Source of the DNA: Carnobacterium sp. 17-4
GTDB lineage: Bacteria > Bacillota > Bacilli > Lactobacillales > Carnobacteriaceae
Assembly (NCBI RefSeq): GCF_000195575.1
Contig: NC_015391.1
Span: 2,096,363-2,160,362, forward strand
DNA length: 64,000 nucleotides
Direction: 5' to 3'
Below are positions 50,836-59,102 of the stretch, one piece after another (the first letter of the stretch is position 1; the number at the start of each line of letters is the position of its first letter). The notes beneath the pieces were generated by a model. It was not told where the DNA came from. It was given only the letters and a program-made list of their open reading frames with translations, and searched no databases. Both the position numbers and the translations under genes were made by a program.

Positions 50836-52098
50836 TTATTTCTTAGCTTCAAAGGCTTCTTTAGTGAAATCTCCGTTTTTCTCATACTCAAATGCAGTTT
50901 CTGATTGAGCAATTAGAACTGGTGCTAATGCATTTCCAACAACGTTAACCGCTGACCGGCCCATGTTGATAAAGAAATCTACTGAAACCATCAGTGCAAC
51001 TCCTTCAGCAGGTAAGCCAAGTTGTGTTGCTGCTGCTAACAATACTACTACTGCTCCCGAAGGAACGGCTGCAATGCCTTTAGTTATAACAGTTAAAAAT
51101 AAAACAAGTGCGACAATCTCACCAAATCCTAGCGTTACATCATACATGTTAACAATAAACATCGTCGCTAAGCTAATATAAACACATGCCCCATCTAAGT
51201 TAAATGAGTAACCAAGCGGTGTTACAAAAGAAGAAACCGCCGGCGATACGCCAAATTTTTTTAAGCGATCAATAAGAGATGGCAAAACAACGCTTGAACT
51301 ACCTGTCGTAAAGACAAGAACAATCAGATCGCTAATTTCTTTAAGTAATGCGAAGTAAGGTACATGGAAAAACCAAGCAATCATTGGAAAAACGAGTAAG
51401 ACTACGACCATGAACGCAAGATACGTAAACAAGACGAATTGCCCTAAAGAAAGTAAATTTCCAATACCATAAGCAGCTATATCGTATGCCAGAAATCCAA
51501 ATACACCAATGGGAGCAAAAGAAATTGCATAATCTACCATTTTAAACATCGCCTGCGACCACGATTCAAAAAATACAATAACTGGTCTTCCTTTTTCACC
51601 TATGGATACTAAAGATAGTCCCAGAAAAATACCAAAAAAGATAATCGGCAATAAATTGCCATCTGCGAAAGCTTGAAATAGATTGCTTGGTACGATGCTT
51701 AAGAAAAAGCTTTGAAAGTCAATCCCGCTCGCTATCCCATCAAGTGACTCAGTTGAAATGCTCCCAGTTTGGAAGTTACTGCCAATTCCAGTCCATTTCC
51801 CCGCTAAAATACTCAGTATAATTAGCCCAGTTGTTACAGAAAAGAAATAAACAAAAGACTTACCTGCCACTTTTCCAAAACTTTTAGAATCACTAATATT
51901 AACGATAGCCAAAATAATAACTGGAAAAATAAGTGGTACTATAATCATTTGAATCAAGTTCATAAATATCGTCCCGAGTATTTCTAACTGAAGCCCGGCA
52001 TTTTTACTGAAGTACCCTACAATTATACCTGCCGCAGCCCCAATAATGACTTGCAACATTAAGCTTGGCTTTTTCATCGTTCTACTATTTTCTGACAT
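50836..52098 (-). CDS. DctA-like dicarboxylate/amino acid:cation symporter
   Basis: A 420-residue transporter of the DAACS (Glt/DctA) family with eight helices and two re-entrant loops. The HP1 motif is FTTGSSSVVLPSL, the TM7 motif GYSFNLDGACVYIS, and TM8 contains VDFFINMGRSAVNVVGN. The TM8 Arg is present, so the substrate is acidic; the Asp that binds an amino group in glutamate transporters (D394 in GltPh) is Asn, and the Na+-site Asp (D405) is also Asn, as in DctA. This points to a proton-coupled dicarboxylate or N-blocked acid. Downstream of a cysteine-rich leader and terminator. Confidence 0.85.
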   Translation of the reverse strand: MSENSRTMKKPSLMLQVIIGAAAGIIVGYFSKNAGLQLEILGTIFMNLIQMIIVPLIFPVIILAIVNISDSKSFGKVAGKSFVYFFSVTTGLIILSILAGKWTGIGSNFQTGSISTESLDGIASGIDFQSFFLSIVPSNLFQAFADGNLLPIIFFGIFLGLSLVSIGEKGRPVIVFFESWSQAMFKMVDYAISFAPIGVFGFLAYDIAAYGIGNLLSLGQFVLFTYLAFMVVVLLVFPMIAWFFHVPYFALLKEISDLIVLVFTTGSSSVVLPSLIDRLKKFGVSPAVSSFVTPLGYSFNLDGACVYISLATMFIVNMYDVTLGFGEIVALVLFLTVITKGIAAVPSGAVVVLLAAATQLGLPAEGVALMVSVDFFINMGRSAVNVVGNALAPVLIAQSETAFEYEKNGDFTKEAFEAKK

Positions 52099-52133
52099 GT
52101 TCTATTTTCCTCCAATCGCTTAATAAAGAGTAC

Positions 52134-52167
52134 AAAAAAAGTGCATGAGCGATATACACTCATGCAC
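52134..52167 (-). terminator. Intrinsic terminator/attenuator before the symporter gene
   Basis: Perfect 9-bp stem GTGCATGAG (52141-52149) / CTCATGCAC (52159-52167) with a 9-nt loop and seven T residues on the minus strand. It lies between the Cys-rich small ORF and the symporter start, so it must be read through for the operon to be expressed. Confidence 0.9.
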
Positions 52168-52263
52168 ACAGTTGGATCACCTTATCAATTAGCGAAAAAA
52201 CGCCCTAAGTATGCCAAAAACAGCTTAGTTGTGTTTTGTCCTTATTGATAGAGCTAACCCTAG

Positions 52264-52368
52264 TTAGTTAAATAGGAAAGAAGCTCTAGTAAAAGATGAT
52301 TGCTGATAACATGAGTGGTTCATACAACATGGACAACACAACACGTTCATACAGATCATCTTTTTCAT
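52264..52368 (-). CDS. Cysteine-rich 34-residue leader peptide
   Basis: A short ORF with a very good ribosome site (AAGGAGG, 7 nt before ATG 52368). The 34-residue product has cysteines at positions 6, 11, 12, 14, 15 and 20, all TGT, with a central VLCCPCCMNHSC segment and a Ser/Thr/Phe tail. It lies in the 5' leader of the symporter-ligase operon, about 70 nt after the predicted start, and its stop codon is about 100 nt before an intrinsic terminator. The layout is that of a leader peptide for transcription attenuation sensing cysteinyl-tRNA. A small secreted or modified peptide is the alternative. Confidence 0.65.
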   Translation of the reverse strand: MKKMICMNVLCCPCCMNHSCYQQSSFTRASFLFN

Positions 52369-52414
52369 ATTCGCTTCCTCCTTCTTAGTTTATTTTTTTT
52401 AGTTTTCTTTAATG

Positions 52415-52426
52415 GTGAGCGCTCAC
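52415..52426. promoter_or_regulatory. LacI/GalR-type symmetric operator
   Basis: GTGAGCGCTCAC is a perfect 12-bp palindrome and equals the core of the idealised symmetric lac operator. It lies about 11-22 nt downstream of the predicted transcription start, a position where a bound LacI-family protein would block transcription. Confidence 0.55.
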
Positions 52427-52443
52427 ACGGTTAAAGTAGACTC

Positions 52444-52472
52444 ATTGTAACAATCTCCAATTTTATTGTCAA
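52444..52472 (-). promoter_or_regulatory. Strong sigma-A promoter of the leader-symporter-ligase operon
   Basis: TTGACA (52467-52472), 17-bp spacer, TACAAT (52444-52449) on the minus strand. Predicted start near 52437, giving a leader of about 340 nt. A GTTCATTTT/AAAATGAAC palindrome sits just upstream at 52475-52500, past the kinase stop. Confidence 0.85.
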
Positions 52473-52513
52473 CTGTTCATTTTAGTTGCGTAAAATGAAC
52501 AATACGCTATTAA

Positions 52514-53437
52514 TTAGTCTATTTTTTCTACTACTACTTTTTTTTGTAAGTTCTCAGCGTCCTTGACACTAAAGGATGAACTATCATTATATTGCACTTT
52601 ACTGGCTGAACAAGCTGTAGCAAATGTTAAAGATTCAACAAAAGACTTTTGTTGCGTTAAAGAAGCTAAAAATGATCCGACAAAACAATCGCCAGCACCT
52701 GTATCATTTTTAACGACTACAGAAGGAGGTTTGATTTGATACAATTCATCTGCATGCCCACATAGACTACCTGATCCGCCTTGTGACACGATGACATAGT
52801 CAATTGTTTTTGTTAGTTCTTTTACCGTTTCTACCAGCGTCTGACCTTGTTTGGATAGTTCTTGTATTTCAAATCGGTTTGGCTTAATAAAATTCACGCC
52901 AGACTTCACGACTGTTTTTAAAGCTTCCCCTGAAAGATCACAAGCAATAAAACAGCCAATTTTATTTAATAGCATCATTAATTTTTCTAAGTCTTTAATT
53001 TCAAAACCTGGAGGCATAGAACCCGCTATTAAAACGATATCTCCCGCTTCCACTTTTTCTTCAATTTTATCAAATAATAAAGATTTAGCGTAACTAGAAA
53101 CATCGTATCCCTTTTCAGTAATCAGAATACTACCGCTGATTCCTTTTTCTAAGATGACGTAACTTTCTCTTGTTGGTTTGCCATAGATTTCCACAAAGTC
53201 GTGGTTAATATTTTTTTGTTCCAAAATTTTATCTAATTGTCCTTTATTGGTCGTGCCACAAAAACCTAATGCTTGATTTTCCACGCCCAATTTACTCATA
53301 GCAAAAGAACCATGATGCCCTTTGCCTCCTATATCATATGCAATGCTCTCTAGGCGATTGTTCTTCTCCTTAGTCATCTCTCCATCCAGATACAACAGAC
53401 GGTCAATGGTTGGGTTTAAAGTGATTGTATAAATCAT
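52514..53437 (-). CDS. PfkB family sugar kinase (1-phosphofructokinase / LacC type)
   Basis: A 307-residue ribokinase-fold kinase. The start MIYTITLNPTIDRLLYLDGE and the ATP/catalytic motif VKNDTGAGDCFVGSFLASL (base Asp in GAGD) identify the 1-phosphofructokinase/tagatose-6-phosphate kinase branch. The usual GGKGxN motif reads GGKGHHGSFAMSKLG, so the sugar-phosphate site is atypical. ATG 53437 follows GAGGAGG. Upstream lies a PTS remnant, so the kinase may have lost its original operon partner. Confidence 0.85.
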   Translation of the reverse strand: MIYTITLNPTIDRLLYLDGEMTKEKNNRLESIAYDIGGKGHHGSFAMSKLGVENQALGFCGTTNKGQLDKILEQKNINHDFVEIYGKPTRESYVILEKGISGSILITEKGYDVSSYAKSLLFDKIEEKVEAGDIVLIAGSMPPGFEIKDLEKLMMLLNKIGCFIACDLSGEALKTVVKSGVNFIKPNRFEIQELSKQGQTLVETVKELTKTIDYVIVSQGGSGSLCGHADELYQIKPPSVVVKNDTGAGDCFVGSFLASLTQQKSFVESLTFATACSASKVQYNDSSSFSVKDAENLQKKVVVEKID

Positions 53438-53509
53438 TGGATATCCTCCTCTTTTTGAAGCAGATAGATTCATTTATGACTTATTATACCATTTAACTAA
53501 AATGATCCA

Positions 53510-53536
53510 AAAAAAAACCACTGTTTAAAGTGGCTT
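53510..53536 (-). terminator. Short terminator downstream of the PTS remnant
   Basis: Stem CCACT/AGTGG (extended with flanking A-T pairs) followed by nine T residues on the minus strand. Confidence 0.65.
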
Positions 53537-53550
53537 TACTCAACTATTTT

Positions 53551-53716
53551 TTAAGCTAAGGTAATTCGGATAAACGCAAAACACACGAATAGCGATATTA
53601 CTGCTAAAATACAACTGATTACTGTTAATAGTAACGGCAAATTAGGTACCGGAGAAAGCAAATAATAAAACTGGGGTATACATCGCACCGCCAAACCACT
53701 GTATTTTTTGCATCAT
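53551..53716 (-). pseudogene. Remnant of a PTS sugar permease (EIIC) gene
   Basis: ATG 53716, with an AAGGAG upstream, reads 24 codons MMQKIQWFGGAMYTPVLL-FAFSGT before TAA at 53642-53644; this matches the N-terminus of alpha-glucoside/glucose-type PTS EIIC proteins. In the next frame a hydrophobic stretch (NLPLLLTVISCILAVISLFV) continues to a stop at 53551-53553. A large internal deletion plus frameshift of an EIIC gene explains both. The fragment is too short to work. Confidence 0.5.
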
Positions 53717-53874
53717 TTTCTTTTCATCTCCTTATCCTTTTTAGAATCGCTTCCATAAACAAATAATACCATCGGCATTTTTTTAGTTCAATCCTCTGAC
53801 CTTCAAAAAAATCGGCATTCCTTAATAGGTACTTTTTTCATTTCCTGGGAAATTTCCCATTAAAAAACTGAAAT

Positions 53875-53933
53875 AAAAAAGAACTTTAAACAAAGATTCT
53901 TAGTCTTTGATTTAAAGCTCTTTCTGATTTAAT
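53875..53933 (-). terminator. Terminator of the copper operon
   Basis: AGAACTTTAAACAAAGA pairs with TCTTTGATTTAAAGCTCT over about 17 bp, followed by TTTTTTATTTC on the minus strand. Confidence 0.82.
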
Positions 53934-53953
53934 AGTCTTGTCTCCATATTTTT

Positions 53954-54571
53954 TTATTCTGTCGAAAGCTCATCTTCTGTCACCCATTTATGATTTTCAA
54001 GCGTATCTCCGCCCGTTGTAGGTTCGTAATCAATCATATAGATAGTTGTTGTTTTTGAAGCTTCAATAGTTGCTGGCGCGTCATCCATACCTTCCATGTG
54101 ATCAGCTTCTAATGTCACTTCAACACCATTTGCAATAACTTCGTCTCCAGCTTCTTCAATTTCTTCTTGAGTGACCCATTTGTGATTTTCAACTCTTTCT
54201 GCACCAGTCGTTGGTTGATAGGAAACTTCATAAACCGTAGTGTCAAATGCTCCCACAATTGTGGCTTCTGCCCCTTTCATGCCTTCCATATGGTCAGCTT
54301 GAATAATAGCGGTACTCCCTACTTCATAGGTTGGATCTTCAGCTTCTTTAAGACCATCTGGTATCTCACCAGAATCATCATGCATCATACCTTCCATATC
54401 CATGTGTGATTCAGAATTCATCATACTTGAGTCTTCTATATTCATACTGGTTGAACTGCTGGATTCTGAATAAGAGGTGTCGGTTCCTTCATCTCCTGTC
54501 CCACATGCTGCTAAGGTTAAAGATGTTGCTAAAGTTGCTACCGCTAAATATATTTTTTTACTTTTCATCAT
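53954..54571 (-). CDS. YdhK-like DUF1541 lipoprotein
   Basis: About 206 residues. Lipobox TSLTLAACGTG, then a Ser/Met/Asp/His-rich linker (HMDMEGMMHDDSG) that could bind copper, then two DUF1541 repeats, each starting ADHMEGM and ending ENHKWVTxEE. YdhK proteins are common in copper operons of Firmicutes. ATG 54571 sits after AAGGATGG; ATG 54568 is also possible. Downstream of the copper ATPase gene with no terminator between, so it is under the same cop box. Confidence 0.88.
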   Translation of the reverse strand: MMKSKKIYLAVATLATSLTLAACGTGDEGTDTSYSESSSSTSMNIEDSSMMNSESHMDMEGMMHDDSGEIPDGLKEAEDPTYEVGSTAIIQADHMEGMKGAEATIVGAFDTTVYEVSYQPTTGAERVENHKWVTQEEIEEAGDEVIANGVEVTLEADHMEGMDDAPATIEASKTTTIYMIDYEPTTGGDTLENHKWVTEDELSTE

Positions 54572-54696
54572 TACCATCCTTTCAAGTATCAAGCTATCTT
54601 GATAGTACTAACCAATAAACCTGCCCCTGTTAGTTACAGTGTAACAATTATTTCAATTTTTTTTCAAAAACACTATTATTCAGCTGATTAGTCTAT

Positions 54697-56769
54697 TTAA
54701 TTGATTTTCAACATCTGAGCATTTATTGCAACAATAATGGTACTTAGAGACATAACTACCGCTCCAATAGCTGGCGTAATCAATATGTTTTGATTGATTA
54801 AAATACCTGCTGCCAACGGAATGGCTATCACATTATATCCCGCTGCCCATACAAAGTTTTCAATTGTTTTTTTGTAACTAGCCTTAGATAATTTAATAAT
54901 AGTCAACACATCTACTGGGTTGCTATTCACTAAAATAATATCGGCTGTTTCAATAGCGACATCTGTCCCTGCTCCAATTGCAATTCCAACATCCGATTCT
55001 GCTAACGCTGGAGCGTCGTTAATACCATCTCCAATCATAGCAACTTTTTTACCATCTTTTTTCAATTTGGACACATACTTAGACTTTTCATGAGGAAGAA
55101 CTTCAGCAATTACTTGCGAGAGTCCTAGTTTATCACCTACATAATTAGCTACTCGTTTGTTGTCTCCTGTCATCATAATAGTTTCAATGCCTAGATCATT
55201 CAACTCTTTGATAACTTTATAAGAGGATTCTCTTATGATATCGGCTAAAGCAATTATTCCTTGCAGTTTATTGTTTCGTAAAATAAATACAACCGTTTTC
55301 CCTTGTTGAGCCAATGCTTCATAGTTTTTTTCATCAAATGATATATGATTGTTTTTCATCGTTCCCGGACTAACAACTGAAACTTCTGCATCTTTAACAG
55401 TAGCCGTTAATCCTTTACCTGTGAGGTTACGATAGTCTTTAACATCATAAATTTCTAGTTTGCGTTCTTTTCCTTCTTTAACGATTCCCTTAGCAATCGG
55501 GTGATCTGATTGTGTTTCAACTGAATACGCTAAAGTTAGCAACTCAGTTTCGCTCACTGCATCTACAGGTTGAATATCTGTTACACCAAAATTACCTTCT
55601 GTTAACGTACCTGTTTTATCAAAAACGATTTTATCAATTTTATGTGCTCCTTCGAAAGCAATACGGTTACGAATCAATAACCCTTTACTAGCTGCAATCG
55701 AAGACGATCTTGAAGTGACTAATGGGCCTGCCAGCCCTAATGCATGTGGACAAGCAATAATCAACACGGTTACCATCCGTTCTAAAGCAAAATCAAAGTC
55801 GCCAGTGACTGACCAGTAGATAAGCGTTAGTAAACCAATAACAACAGCTACATAGAAGAGCCATTTGGCAGCAATATCAGCAAATCCTTGAGCTTTGGAT
55901 TTTGTTTTTTCAGCGTCTTGGACTAATTGCACAACTTGAGAAAGATACGTATCCTTCCCAATCTTATTGACTTCAATTTTCAATACCCCTTCACCATTAA
56001 CTGATGCACCAATAACATTCATGCCAGGAACTTTTTCTACTGGCACAGATTCTCCAGTCAACATAGATTCGTCTATATCAGATGTCCCTTCATAAATACT
56101 ACCATCTAGAGGGATTTTTTCACCTGACTTAACAAGAATTTTATCACCAGGTTTTAAATCTTCTACCGTAACTTCAATAATATTACCCGACTTATCAATT
56201 TTGTGTGCTTCTTTTGGCATTAATTTGATCAATGCTTCTAAGGCTTTTGAAGCCCCCATGACTGATCTCATTTCGATCCAATGCCCAAGAAGCATAATGA
56301 CAATTAACGTAGCCAATTCAAAGAAAAAATCACTGCCAGAGATAAAAAATGTAGTTAAAGTACTATAAACATACGAAGTAATAATAGCTAGTGAGATCAG
56401 CATCATCATGGCTGGGGTGCGTGATTTCAATTCGCTCCATGCTCCAACTAAGAAAGGCTTTCCTCCGTAGAAAAAAAGAATTGTTGAGAGAATAAACAAA
56501 AGGAGGTCATCTCCTAAAAAGCTAATCTCATATCCAAAAAGCATTTGGAACATTGGAGACAAGATAGAAATGGGAACTGCTAAAATCAACGAAACCCAAA
56601 ATCTTTTTTTGAAATCTTTTATCATCATTGCGTGATGCCCTGCATGTCCACCAGCGTGGTTCATACTGGTATGATCCATTTCGCTGTGGTCCATTTTGCT
56701 GTGGTCCATTCCCTCATGATCCACTTCGCTATGATTCGGATGATTAGCTTGATCTTGATCTTTTCTCAT
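54697..56769 (-). CDS. copB: Copper-exporting P1B-type ATPase (CopB type)
   Basis: A 690-residue heavy-metal P-type ATPase. The N-terminus is rich in His and Met (repeats like [13 protein letters not shown]) instead of CxxC domains. Membrane metal motif [12 protein letters not shown] (CPH, typical of CopB), phosphorylation site [14 protein letters not shown] loop [12 protein letters not shown] motif SDHPIAKG and [13 protein letters not shown] hinge are intact. It exports copper or silver from the cytoplasm. A cop box and promoter lie upstream; YdhK is downstream. No CopY gene is in the window. Confidence 0.93.
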   Translation of the reverse strand: MRKDQDQANHPNHSEVDHEGMDHSKMDHSEMDHTSMNHAGGHAGHHAMMIKDFKKRFWVSLILAVPISILSPMFQMLFGYEISFLGDDLLLFILSTILFFYGGKPFLVGAWSELKSRTPAMMMLISLAIITSYVYSTLTTFFISGSDFFFELATLIVIMLLGHWIEMRSVMGASKALEALIKLMPKEAHKIDKSGNIIEVTVEDLKPGDKILVKSGEKIPLDGSIYEGTSDIDESMLTGESVPVEKVPGMNVIGASVNGEGVLKIEVNKIGKDTYLSQVVQLVQDAEKTKSKAQGFADIAAKWLFYVAVVIGLLTLIYWSVTGDFDFALERMVTVLIIACPHALGLAGPLVTSRSSSIAASKGLLIRNRIAFEGAHKIDKIVFDKTGTLTEGNFGVTDIQPVDAVSETELLTLAYSVETQSDHPIAKGIVKEGKERKLEIYDVKDYRNLTGKGLTATVKDAEVSVVSPGTMKNNHISFDEKNYEALAQQGKTVVFILRNNKLQGIIALADIIRESSYKVIKELNDLGIETIMMTGDNKRVANYVGDKLGLSQVIAEVLPHEKSKYVSKLKKDGKKVAMIGDGINDAPALAESDVGIAIGAGTDVAIETADIILVNSNPVDVLTIIKLSKASYKKTIENFVWAAGYNVIAIPLAAGILINQNILITPAIGAVVMSLSTIIVAINAQMLKIN

Positions 56770-56803
56770 AACTGTATCTCCTTTTTTAATTTCATTTTAC
56801 GTT

Positions 56804-56813
56804 TACATTTGTA
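56804..56813. promoter_or_regulatory. CopY-type cop box
   Basis: TACATTTGTA is an exact match to the CopY operator TACAnnTGTA. It lies about 12-21 nt after the predicted start of the copper operon. Confidence 0.85.
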
Positions 56814-56830
56814 ATCGTTGTTGTTTCTCA

Positions 56831-56859
56831 ACTTTATACCTATTGACTAAAATTGTCAA
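56831..56859 (-). promoter_or_regulatory. Promoter of the copper operon
   Basis: TTGACA (56854-56859), 17-bp spacer, TAAAGT (56831-56836) on the minus strand; TATAAA with a 15-bp spacer is an overlapping alternative. Confidence 0.6.
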
Positions 56860-57143
56860 GAATAGCACTCGTATAATAAAAATTTCAAAACTCTACTACA
56901 CTTTTACACAAAAAACATATAAAAACGACTCTATATTAACATTCATATTTTATACTAAACCCGTTAGATAAAGATTATTTTAAAAAAATATAAAGTTGGT
57001 ATAAAAGCAATTCCAGTTGAAATATTGTTTTCGCCTTTTTTATGTCTAATTAAAAAAAGTTATCTTTTTAATAACACGAATTATACAATCTTTATTGTGT
57101 TAAATGTTGTAAAAATAAAAAAATTACAGGAGGATTTAATTAC
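56860..57143. other. AT-rich divergent intergenic region
   Basis: Between the copper operon and the phn operon. A/T-rich with no ORF; a small GTTAT...ATAAC hairpin near 57058-57076 and a TTATACTAA near 56951 are the only patterns. I see no confident promoter for phnD. Confidence 0.4.
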
Positions 57144-58202
57144 ATGCATAAGAAATTCGGTAAGTACATAGGGACAGCATTATTAGCGGGGTTATTAGTC
57201 GGATGTGGCAACGAAGCTGCCAGCAGCGAAACAGCAGCTACGAACACAAATGGAGCAATCGAACTTGATACTCTTTCAATCGGTTTTGTTCCTTCGAGAG
57301 ATCCTGAAGAAATCGTTACGGCAACAGAGCCTTTAAAAGATTTACTAATTGATGAAATGTCAACTTTAGGTTATGACATCGATGAGGTTGATATCACAGT
57401 TGGAACCAACTATGAAGCTGTAGGTGAATCTCTTTCCGCGGGTACATTAGATGTTGGCTTTATCCCTGGTGGAACTTATGTATTATACGATGACGGTGCT
57501 GAAGTAATTTTAACTTCTACAAGAGCCGGATTAAGTAATGATTCGGATGATCCAGCTGACTGGAATAAAAATACACCAACTGAAGCAATCGACGAACAAG
57601 TGACTTCTTATCGTTCACTGATTATTGCAGGTCCTTCTGAAAAAGGCCAAGAGTTAGCTGCTAAAATTAATAGTGGTGAAGAATTAACATTTGAAGACAT
57701 GAATAGTGCTTCATGGAGCGTAATGTCTTCATCTTCTTCTGCAGGCTACATCTATCCAACGTTATGGTTAGATGAGAATTTCGGAAAATCTATTACGGAC
57801 TTAGAAAAAGTAGTTCAAGCTGATTCATATGGAAGCTCATTTGCTCGTCTTGCTTCTGAACAAGTTGACCTTTTGGTTACATTTGCTGATGGCAGAAGAG
57901 ATTACGAAGATACTTGGACTTCAGAATACGGTAGAACAGAAAACATTTGGGATGAAACGGCTGTTGTTGGTGTTACTCCAGGAATTTACAACGATACAAT
58001 CAGCGTCAGCAAAAACTCTGACAAAATGGATGACGAATTAAAAACAGCTTTACAAGAAGCATTTATTAACATTGCTGAAACTGATGCAGGAAAAGAAGTT
58101 ATTTCTGTCTATAGTCACGAAGGGTACAAAGTAACTGAAGATGCAGAATACGATGATGAAAGAGCTGCTCAAAAAATCGTTCAAGATTTAGGCATACAAT
58201 AA
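57144..58202 (+). CDS. phnD: Phosphonate/phosphate ABC transporter substrate-binding lipoprotein (PhnD type)
   Basis: A 352-residue lipoprotein (lipobox LLAGLLVGCGN) of the PhnD family. Family blocks are LSIGFVPSRDPEEIVTATEP, AGTLDVGFIPGGTYVLYDD, the phosphate-binding SVMSSSSSAGYIYPTLWL and QVDLLVTFADGRR. It captures a phosphonate or phosphate ester outside the cell and hands it to the PhnE permeases encoded downstream. A strong GGAGG site precedes ATG 57144. A hairpin between this gene and phnC may reduce downstream expression. Confidence 0.9.
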   Translation: MHKKFGKYIGTALLAGLLVGCGNEAASSETAATNTNGAIELDTLSIGFVPSRDPEEIVTATEPLKDLLIDEMSTLGYDIDEVDITVGTNYEAVGESLSAGTLDVGFIPGGTYVLYDDGAEVILTSTRAGLSNDSDDPADWNKNTPTEAIDEQVTSYRSLIIAGPSEKGQELAAKINSGEELTFEDMNSASWSVMSSSSSAGYIYPTLWLDENFGKSITDLEKVVQADSYGSSFARLASEQVDLLVTFADGRRDYEDTWTSEYGRTENIWDETAVVGVTPGIYNDTISVSKNSDKMDDELKTALQEAFINIAETDAGKEVISVYSHEGYKVTEDAEYDDERAAQKIVQDLGIQ

Positions 58203-58244
58203 ATCGTTTCAACTGGCTTTACTAACTAAAAATAAACCAAATGA

Positions 58245-58292
58245 AACTGTGAAAAAAGTAAGTTAATCTACTTTTTCATAGTTTTATTTTTG
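58245..58292 (+). terminator. Attenuating terminator between phnD and phnC
   Basis: AAACTGTGAAAAAAGTA pairs with TACTTTTTCATAGTTTT, followed by TTTTATTTTT. Partial termination here would give more binding protein than transporter, a common arrangement. Confidence 0.7.
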
Positions 58293-58310
58293 GAAAGGAC
58301 TAATGATTAC

Positions 58311-59096
58311 GTGATAGAATTTATTGATGTAAACAAAACATATCCAAATGGCGTGACCGCATTGAGCAACGTAAACTTAAAAATTGAACAAGGAGAATTT
58401 GTAGCGATTATCGGGCTATCTGGTGCTGGAAAATCTACGCTTATTCGTTGTGTCAACCGCATGCATGATATTAATAGCGGCAAATTAATGGTTAATGGTA
58501 TCGATGTTAGTGCCTTAAAAGGCAAAGAGATTCGACAATACCGCAGAAGAGTGGGCATGATTTTTCAATCCTTTAATTTAGTTACACGAACAACGGTTTT
58601 AAATAACGTCTTAATGTCTTCTGTTCCTGAACTGCCTTTTTGGAGAAAAGTATTGGGTATTTTCCCTAAAGAAACTAAGCTTACTGCTTTAACCGCTTTA
58701 GATAAAGTTGGAATTTTAGATAAAGCTTTCATGCGTGTAGACCAACTTTCTGGCGGACAACAACAACGTGTTGCTTTAGCACGAACACTTGCTCAATCAC
58801 CAGAAATCATTTTAGCAGATGAACCTGTTGCTTCATTAGACCCCGTAACCGCTAAACAAGTGATGGATGATTTCAAAAAAATCAATAAAGATACCCACAT
58901 GTCGATCCTTTTAAATATTCATCATGTAGAGTTGGCTTTAGATTATGCGGATCGCGTAATCGGCATTCGTAAAGGACAAGTTGTCTATGATGGTAAAGCA
59001 AGCGACGTTACTCAGCCTATTTTAGATCTTATTTACGGACATGTTCAAGTTCAAGATGAACTAAGTGTAAACCCAACTTTACAACCACAATCTTAG
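58311..59096 (+). CDS. phnC: Phosphonate-type ABC transporter ATP-binding protein
   Basis: A 261-residue ABC ATPase. Walker A IIGLSGAGKSTLIRCVN, signature QLSGGQQQRVALART, Walker B IILADEPVASLDP and H-loop LLNIHHVELAL are intact. It begins VIEFIDVNKTYPNG; I use GTG 58311, since the TTG at 58290 would be the ribosome site itself (GGAAAGGA). Overlapping context and order (D-C-E-E) mark it as PhnC. Energises uptake of the PhnD ligand. Confidence 0.9.
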   Translation: MIEFIDVNKTYPNGVTALSNVNLKIEQGEFVAIIGLSGAGKSTLIRCVNRMHDINSGKLMVNGIDVSALKGKEIRQYRRRVGMIFQSFNLVTRTTVLNNVLMSSVPELPFWRKVLGIFPKETKLTALTALDKVGILDKAFMRVDQLSGGQQQRVALARTLAQSPEIILADEPVASLDPVTAKQVMDDFKKINKDTHMSILLNIHHVELALDYADRVIGIRKGQVVYDGKASDVTQPILDLIYGHVQVQDELSVNPTLQPQS

Positions 59097-59102
59097 GAGT
59101 GC

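Noticed and set aside
52130-52437. A T-box or SAM riboswitch in the long leader of the symporter operon
   Set aside because: I could not find the T-box sequence (AGGGTGG...GCG) or a SAM-I core; the Cys-rich ORF explains the leader better.
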